Source: Pestalotiopsis fici W106-1
Lineage: Eukaryota > Ascomycota > Sordariomycetes > Amphisphaeriales > Sporocadaceae
DNA length: 64,000 bases
Assembly (NCBI RefSeq): GCF_000516985.1
Contig: NW_006917098.1
Location: 1,488,001 to 1,552,000, forward strand
Reading direction: 5' to 3'
The notes under the pieces were generated by a model. The model was not told where the DNA came from. It saw only the letters and a list, made by a program, of their open reading frames with translations, and made no database searches. The position numbers were made by a program, and so were the translations under genes. This document shows, in pieces, positions 58,950-64,000 of the stretch (position 1 is the first letter of the stretch; every line of letters starts with the position of its first letter).

Positions 58950-59842
58950 ATGGATTCCTCGTGCAACGAATGCATCAAGGTATGCTTACACATTGAAACA
59001 GCTGTTCAAGCCATACAGTGCTCATCGAATTCAAGGGCTCCATCCATAAAGGCCAACCTGTGGGCCAAGAAGAAGTCATCCATGGCCTCAACACGTATGT
59101 GACTGGCAATCGTACCAGCGCCCGAGGCATCATTGTCATGTACACGGATGTATTTGGCCTGGCGCTGCCCAACAACAAGCTCATTGCCGACGCCCTGGCC
59201 AAGAGCGGCGAGTGGCTAGTGTACATGCCCGATTTCTTCAAGGGCGACCCCGTCCCGCTCAAGATGGCGGACCTCTTGATCCCCGTCGACGCGGCCAACC
59301 AGTCTACGCTCTGCAAATATACCGGTCTGCTGGCCAGCGCCCCATCCTTTGTCCTGTGGATGACACGGCACAAGGCGGGACCGACCGACAAGACGTGTAT
59401 GGACTTTTTGCGGTCGCTGCGGCGCGCCACGCCCAGAACCCAGAAAATCGGAATGGTTGGCTTCTGCTGGGGAGGCAGGTACGCGATTCGCGCCGGCCTT
59501 ACGAGTAATATGCTGGAGATGGACGGCGCCGAAAAGGTCCCCTTGGTGGATGCGGTCGTGGCTTTACACCCGAGCAACATGATCCTGCCGGACGATGTGG
59601 CGGCGCTCTCGGTCCCAGTCAGCTACGGCTGGGGGCAGGAGGACACGCAAGTCAGTATTGAGATGAAAGGCAAGATTGAAAAAATTCACGCATCAGCAGC
59701 GGTGCCCGAGATGGAACACAAGGTTTACAAGCCTGGACGGCATGGATTTGCGGTCCGCGGAAACCCAGATGATCCGCAGGAGAGGGCGTGCTTGGAAGAT
59801 TCCATTACTCAGATCTTGACGTGGTTCGGAAAGTGGTTATAA
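58950..59842 (+). CDS. Dienelactone hydrolase family protein
   Basis: Two exons, 58950-58979 and 59036-59842, join in phase (MDSSCNECIK to GSIHKGQPVG) to 278 aa. The ten-residue first exon matches the Cys-containing N-terminus of fungal DLH proteins. The nucleophile is Cys154 in VGFCWGGRYAIRAGL, with Asp213 in WGQEDTQV and His246 in GRHGFAVRG completing the Cys-Asp-His triad. IVMYTDVFGLALPNNKLIAD is the usual N-terminal block. These alpha/beta hydrolases open dienelactones or cleave other small esters in the cytosol; some sit in metabolite clusters. Its neighbour, across the relic, is the NRPS-like reductase, but no link between them is shown. Length is usual for the family. Confidence 0.9.
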
Positions 59843-60884
59843 AGATGGAAATGGGGGAATATAGATTAGACAAGTTTATTAGAGCTGAAATTATTGGCGT
59901 TATCGAAACATGTTGTATCAGTATCCATTCTTAGGGACGTTCACGTCCACATCATCGTGAGATGAATTGGAAGTCGTGAGACTGAGCGGATTTCCCTATG
60001 AGAGCTGTGATGAAATTCGATCAGATCATGCCAGTCTCATATGCGACCTAGCGGCACGACACCCCGGCATCCATGCACTAGAAATTGGCAGAATAGTTGA
60101 TCAAGACTTGTACAATCGATATGGCCTGACTCATCTTTAAAGCCATCCGCAATCTCTGCCTTGCACCCTGAATAGCATCTATTTCGAAAGTCTTGTCGCG
60201 GAACTGGGAGCCGCATGCTGTCACTCGAAGGATTTTCTTCGGAAACAAAGTTGATGCCTAGCCCTAGGTAAATAGTCGGATATAAGGCTCCAGACGAAGG
60301 GGCCTAGCCAGGTGAAAACAGCTAGAATCTCCGCTGCCAAGCGACCAAAATAGTATTGGCCTTGCCTAGGTCCTCTTAGCTGAGAATCAAACAAATTTGC
60401 AGGGAGACGTATCCTCCACAGGCCAGGACTCTGTATAAAGAGATGGATTCGACTGTCGGTGGCATTCTTTATCCATGCCAAGTTGAAAATTCTCTTGATT
60501 TACAAAGCGCGTCATAAAAATAGCATTGACGTAAATCTTCAGCATCGTACAAGAGATCAGCAGACCCAGACGCTCGGCTCAATGGTGGACTGTCTAAGCC
60601 CAAAAAATTAAGCTTACCTTTTAGCGTGTATATCGGCCGTTCTAGCACCTTGACTGGTGATACCATTGTGCCAATTTCCAGTGTCTTGGCGACTATTCCC
60701 CTGCTCTGCCCCTGCGGCACAGCACGAGGGAAAAGGGCATGAACTCGACGTATTATACCAGGTGCAGACCAGCGCCAAACAACAATAGCATTCCTTCTCT
60801 CTCTCTCTCCTGTTTACGTCTCGTTCGCTTCCTGTCGTTTCCCCCTCATCGTCGCTCGTTGTTGCTCATCCTCTGTCTTCTCCA
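59843..60884. other. Intergenic region, no gene recognised
   Basis: About 1 kb. Short minus-strand frames at 60221-60720 lack features. A CT-rich tract precedes the next gene. Confidence 0.5.
60793..60810 (+). promoter_or_regulatory. CT-repeat tract upstream of the aspartic-protease-like gene
   Basis: Eighteen bases of almost pure CT repeat, 74 nt before the ATG at 60885, followed by further pyrimidine-rich sequence. CT tracts near transcription starts are common in highly expressed fungal genes; the role is inferred. Confidence 0.5.
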
Positions 60885-62564
60885 ATGAGGACGTCCATTC
60901 TTTTCGCCGTAGCAGCAGCGGCGGGAGCCTCTGCTCAGATACGGTTACCCTTTTCCCGTCAATCATATCCTAGACAGCCTTCTACGCAGAAACGAACAGT
61001 GACGGCAGAGCTATTTAGCGCCGACTCACGATATGTAGTAAACGCCACCGTCGGAACGCCACCACAACATGTCTCTTTCCAGCTCACCCTATCCTCTGAC
61101 CAATCATGGGTCCCGGATGCGCAATATTGCAACACGGACAGCTACTACTCGTATTACTCCAAGTATGAGGGTTGCATTGGGGGCTCATACAATCATAATG
61201 TATCGTCAACCTATGTGAACGGCGATGAAGACGACGATACTTTCTACGTGTATGACCTCAGCGACAGATATGCATACGGCAAAACAATGAACGAAACGAT
61301 TGGCTTTGCCGGTGGCCAAAATGTCTCCAATCTCAACCTGGGACGCGCTTCCGAGGCTGATACATGGGGAGGTGTCATGGCTCTCGGTTACAACGGCACC
61401 TATTCATATAACCCTAATATTCTTGACCGGATGCTGGCCTTGGGCTTCATAAACTCGACGTCCTATAGCTTGTGGGTTGACCAAGAGGATGCCGAGACTG
61501 GCCATGTGCTCTTTGGTGCCATTGACACGTCGGCCATTGATGGGACGCTCAAGCGATTCAGCGTCGACCGGTCACACTATGACGAGTCGAGTTATAGCTG
61601 GAGTTATACCAACACCTTTTCTGCCAGCATCGTGGGACTCAACTCCAGTTCATCGTCGGATGGCAGCTTTGCGCCGGTCATCTCAAACACCTCGGCGCTG
61701 CCCCTGGTCACCCTTGACCCTACCTCGTCACTCTCTGTCGTCCCGGAGGAAGTAGCTCATGCCATCTGGGACTTGACTGGTGCTCATTATGATGAGCTTC
61801 TGGATATTGCCATCATCCCTTGCTCCTCCCGCGACACCCTTACCGAGGAACTAGCCATCCAGCTCAGCAGTCTTGACGAGGGCCCCGTCTTCAATGTCCC
61901 ACTGTCCGACTTGGTCATGGCCGACAACAGCCTGTCTGACATTATTGATTACTACTACTATTATTCCACCGATGAAGAAACAGACTATAGCGACTATTGC
62001 CTCTTTGGTGTACAAATGACAAACGACTCGTCGTATACGTACAGCAGATATGAGGACAACTGGGTGCTGGGCGGTGGGATGCTGAAGCGTCAGTACATGG
62101 TCTTTGATTTAGCCAATGAGGACGTCGCCATGGCTCCCATCAAATTTGGGGGTAGTGATGGCTCCGACTCGAGTGACACTGTCATCGCCTTTTCCATGTA
62201 CGGTGCCAAGATTCCAGAGTCGACTGGCGAAGACAGCAAATGTTATGCGGACGACGAAGAATGCAATGGATCCTCGAGTGGCAGTGGTCGTTCAGGCAGC
62301 AGTAGCAGCTCCAGCTCCAGTGATAGTGACGGTTGGAACGAACAGTCTGACTACATTGGCTTGATCGTTGGCTTCAGCATTCTGGGTGCTGTCATGTTGG
62401 GAATAGCCATCTGGGGTATCGTCAAGTGTTGCCGGGATAATAACCGCCATGGAACGGATGCATTGGCTGCAGACAAGGAGACGGCCTCCCCAGAGACTGC
62501 CCCGGCTGCCGCATCACCAGCGACTCAGCAGGTGGCTCATAATACTACGGCGCCGGCCGTCTAA
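60885..62564 (+). CDS. Membrane-anchored aspartic-protease-like (A1) protein, probably inactive
   Basis: Intronless, 559 aa. A signal peptide (residues 1-17, ILFAVAAAAGASAQ) is followed by a basic propeptide-like stretch and a pepsin-fold domain: VNATVGTPPQHVSFQLTL, GGVMALGYNG, LWVDQEDAETGHVLFGAIDT and NWVLGGGMLKRQYMVFDL are typical A1 blocks. The catalytic DTG motifs are altered: the first is LTLSSDQSWVP, with no Asp in the DTG position, and the second is TLDPTSSLSVVP, keeping Asp but not TG. A Ser/Gly-rich spacer leads to one membrane helix (YIGLIVGFSILGAVMLGIAIW), then a cytoplasmic tail of about 45 residues rich in Ala/Pro/Thr. A type-I membrane protein at the cell surface is expected, with binding instead of proteolysis likely. 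Confidence 0.85.
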   Translation: MRTSILFAVAAAAGASAQIRLPFSRQSYPRQPSTQKRTVTAELFSADSRYVVNATVGTPPQHVSFQLTLSSDQSWVPDAQYCNTDSYYSYYSKYEGCIGGSYNHNVSSTYVNGDEDDDTFYVYDLSDRYAYGKTMNETIGFAGGQNVSNLNLGRASEADTWGGVMALGYNGTYSYNPNILDRMLALGFINSTSYSLWVDQEDAETGHVLFGAIDTSAIDGTLKRFSVDRSHYDESSYSWSYTNTFSASIVGLNSSSSSDGSFAPVISNTSALPLVTLDPTSSLSVVPEEVAHAIWDLTGAHYDELLDIAIIPCSSRDTLTEELAIQLSSLDEGPVFNVPLSDLVMADNSLSDIIDYYYYYSTDEETDYSDYCLFGVQMTNDSSYTYSRYEDNWVLGGGMLKRQYMVFDLANEDVAMAPIKFGGSDGSDSSDTVIAFSMYGAKIPESTGEDSKCYADDEECNGSSSGSGRSGSSSSSSSSDSDGWNEQSDYIGLIVGFSILGAVMLGIAIWGIVKCCRDNNRHGTDALAADKETASPETAPAAASPATQQVAHNTTAPAV

Positions 62565-62845
62565 ACAGGCACGTTTTAATTTATAATACAATAATTAGAA
62601 ATAAACATGATTCACGAAATTTGTGTGTCCATGCCGCCTACTCTGGAATGTGATCTTTGGCAGTTTTAAAATCAGCCATTCTGCTCTTTATTTTGATAAT
62701 GTACTACGGTTACGCAGAGGGCAAACTATTAAACACCTTCAACGCGAGAGAATGGGGGGAAAATAGTATCAGTAACAGTTTCTCTTTGGTACTCTATAGT
62801 GCACGATCATCTTTGGCGGCTATACTAGAGGTATTATACATTAAC

Positions 62846-64000
62846 TCAACTCGCCAGCTTCCAGACTACAACTCCAGCGCCTGGTATTTCTCCATCACTA
62901 CCAATGATCAATTGCGCGTCTCCAATACTAGGAGGCGACACGGGAGACGTCCCGTAGTTGAATGCCCACACAAGGTCACCTCTCCTCAGTAACCTGAGCG
63001 AAGACCCCAGGTCATTGGCCTTGTCCGCCGTCCGGCCCAAAAGATCCGTGATGTTTGCAGAAGCCGCCACATCACCTAGATAAGAGACCAAGAGATCGCT
63101 GGACGGCTTGAACGCAAGATAGTGCCACCCGTCCTTTTCGCACGCGGCCGGTTTTCCCGGGCGATGCGGCGACGTGTAGGAAATGGTGGCGTTGCTGGTA
63201 AGATTGGCCCGCTCGCACGAGATCCATTCCTCTCGCCCGTCGATGCTGTAGTTGGCGCCATTGTACAAGACGCCGCTGCCGGCGTAGCTGGGGGGCGTCT
63301 CGACGCGAGTGACACGCAGAGGGAGGCGGTCGCCCAGCACGCCATCTCCGGGGTTCAGACCAGGCGTATTAGCAAACTCTGCAGTCTTGGATCCAGTGTG
63401 TGGTCCGAATATCACGGGCCCGTCAAATGACTTTAGGGCGGATTGGAATGCCTCGGGGACGATTGGTAGACTGGGCGCCACGACCATTCGGTAGCCGTCG
63501 AGAGGTTGGTCGGGCCCAATCACATCAATTGACAGCCCCAGTCGGCGAAGCGCAGAGTAAAAGATGTAGATCAGATCAAAATATGATACAACCGTGTCCG
63601 TATACCCGGCGCTCTTGACGTCCCAACTGCCGCTATATGGCTCAATCTGCCAAGTCCAGAAGGAAGCATAGTCAAAGATAAAGGCAACATCGGCCTGGGC
63701 TTCTTCTTGAGTTACTTCTTGTCTCAGAGTCGGTAGCTGCTCCTGTACCAGTTGCTGCACCTCGAGGAGGCCATCATCAGCCACATAGTCAGAGGTGTGC
63801 AGCCCAGAGAGCGTCTGCTCCTGGGCGTACGGGACCTGGCGCCAGCGAAAGTAGTTGACCATGCTGCCGGATGCGGCAAAAGTCTCGAGCGTCCACAGCT
63901 GCACCATGCCCTCCCAGGGGCTGACGCGATACTGGCCCCAGTTGAGCACGCCGGGCTCCATCTCCATGACTCCGTACGGTCCCGACGTGGTGTTGTAAGC
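62846..64000 (-). CDS. GH42 beta-galactosidase, C-terminal part (5' end off window)
   Basis: 385 codons run from the edge to the stop at 62846. The first block visible, YGVMEMEPGVLNWGQYRVSP followed by WEGMVQLWTLETFAASGSMV and NYFRWRQVPYAQEQTLSGLH, is diagnostic for GH42, which hydrolyses beta-galactosides such as plant-derived galacto-oligosaccharides. The next part (ADVAFIFDYASFWTWQIEP, DVIGPDQPLDGYRMVVAPSL) matches the GH42 trimerisation domain, and the end (VWAFNYGTSP...GVVVWKLAS) is the small beta C-terminal domain. The TIM barrel's first part with the acid/base lies outside the window. GH42 is far commoner in bacteria than in fungi, so a bacterial origin is possible but untested. No introns are seen in this part. 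Confidence 0.88.
   Translation of the reverse strand, partial: AYNTTSGPYGVMEMEPGVLNWGQYRVSPWEGMVQLWTLETFAASGSMVNYFRWRQVPYAQEQTLSGLHTSDYVADDGLLEVQQLVQEQLPTLRQEVTQEEAQADVAFIFDYASFWTWQIEPYSGSWDVKSAGYTDTVVSYFDLIYIFYSALRRLGLSIDVIGPDQPLDGYRMVVAPSLPIVPEAFQSALKSFDGPVIFGPHTGSKTAEFANTPGLNPGDGVLGDRLPLRVTRVETPPSYAGSGVLYNGANYSIDGREEWISCERANLTSNATISYTSPHRPGKPAACEKDGWHYLAFKPSSDLLVSYLGDVAASANITDLLGRTADKANDLGSSLRLLRRGDLVWAFNYGTSPVSPPSIGDAQLIIGSDGEIPGAGVVVWKLAS

Noticed and set aside
58950..59102. Reading through the first donor of the dienelactone hydrolase gene
   Set aside because: The continuous frame has no homology, while splicing 58980-59035 joins the family's N-terminus in phase.
60221..60720. Two short minus-strand frames upstream of the aspartic-protease-like gene
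   Set aside because: No features, poor composition, no splice model joining them into something recognisable.

Overview
This window looks like a chromosome segment of a filamentous ascomycete, probably Sordariomycetes and most likely Hypocreales. The evidence is intron-rich genes with short GT...AG introns (about 45-90 nt), and fungal families such as Clr5-ankyrin proteins, a PTH11-type receptor, an AAAP amino acid permease, an NRPS-like reductase and secreted fungal hydrolases. Genes lie on both strands with no operons. No tRNA, rRNA, CRISPR array or intact transposon was recognised. A 100-N assembly gap sits at 14598-14697. The lineage is inferred, not tested.

Layout. 0-9 kb: a partial CE15 glucuronoyl esterase, a conserved membrane protein, a secreted six-bladed-propeller-like protein, and a copper amine oxidase that is complete apart from one in-frame TAA. 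9-19 kb: an AAAP amino acid permease, a Myb-repeat protein, a ketoreductase/dihydroflavonol-reductase-like SDR (interrupted by the gap) and an acetamidase/formamidase. 18.8-27.7 kb: an accessory-looking block with a Clr5-ankyrin protein, a small unknown gene, a decayed conserved hypothetical gene, and a 1304-residue ankyrin protein ending in membrane segments. 28.8-32 kb: a GPI-type surface protein and a class-C beta-lactamase-like serine hydrolase.

32.4-48.8 kb is the most coherent region. It holds a giant (2831 aa) multi-membrane GT4 polymerase, a type-II membrane spherulin-4/GH135 hydrolase, a second soluble-looking GH135 paralogue, and a UDP-glucose/galactose 4-epimerase. These match the Gt4C, Sph3 and Uge3 components of the galactosaminogalactan (GAG) exopolysaccharide locus of Aspergillus fumigatus. 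The epimerase would make UDP-Gal/UDP-GalNAc, the GT4 membrane protein would polymerise and export it, and GH135 enzymes would process the polymer. The deacetylase (Agd3) and GH114 (Ega3) partners are not seen in this window, while GH135 is duplicated.

51-64 kb: a PTH11-like seven-helix receptor, an NRPS-like A-T-R reductase with a short decayed copy of its adenylation domain about 1.1 kb beyond its 5' end, a dienelactone hydrolase, a membrane-anchored aspartic-protease-like protein lacking the first catalytic motif, and the C-terminal part of a GH42 beta-galactosidase running off the edge.
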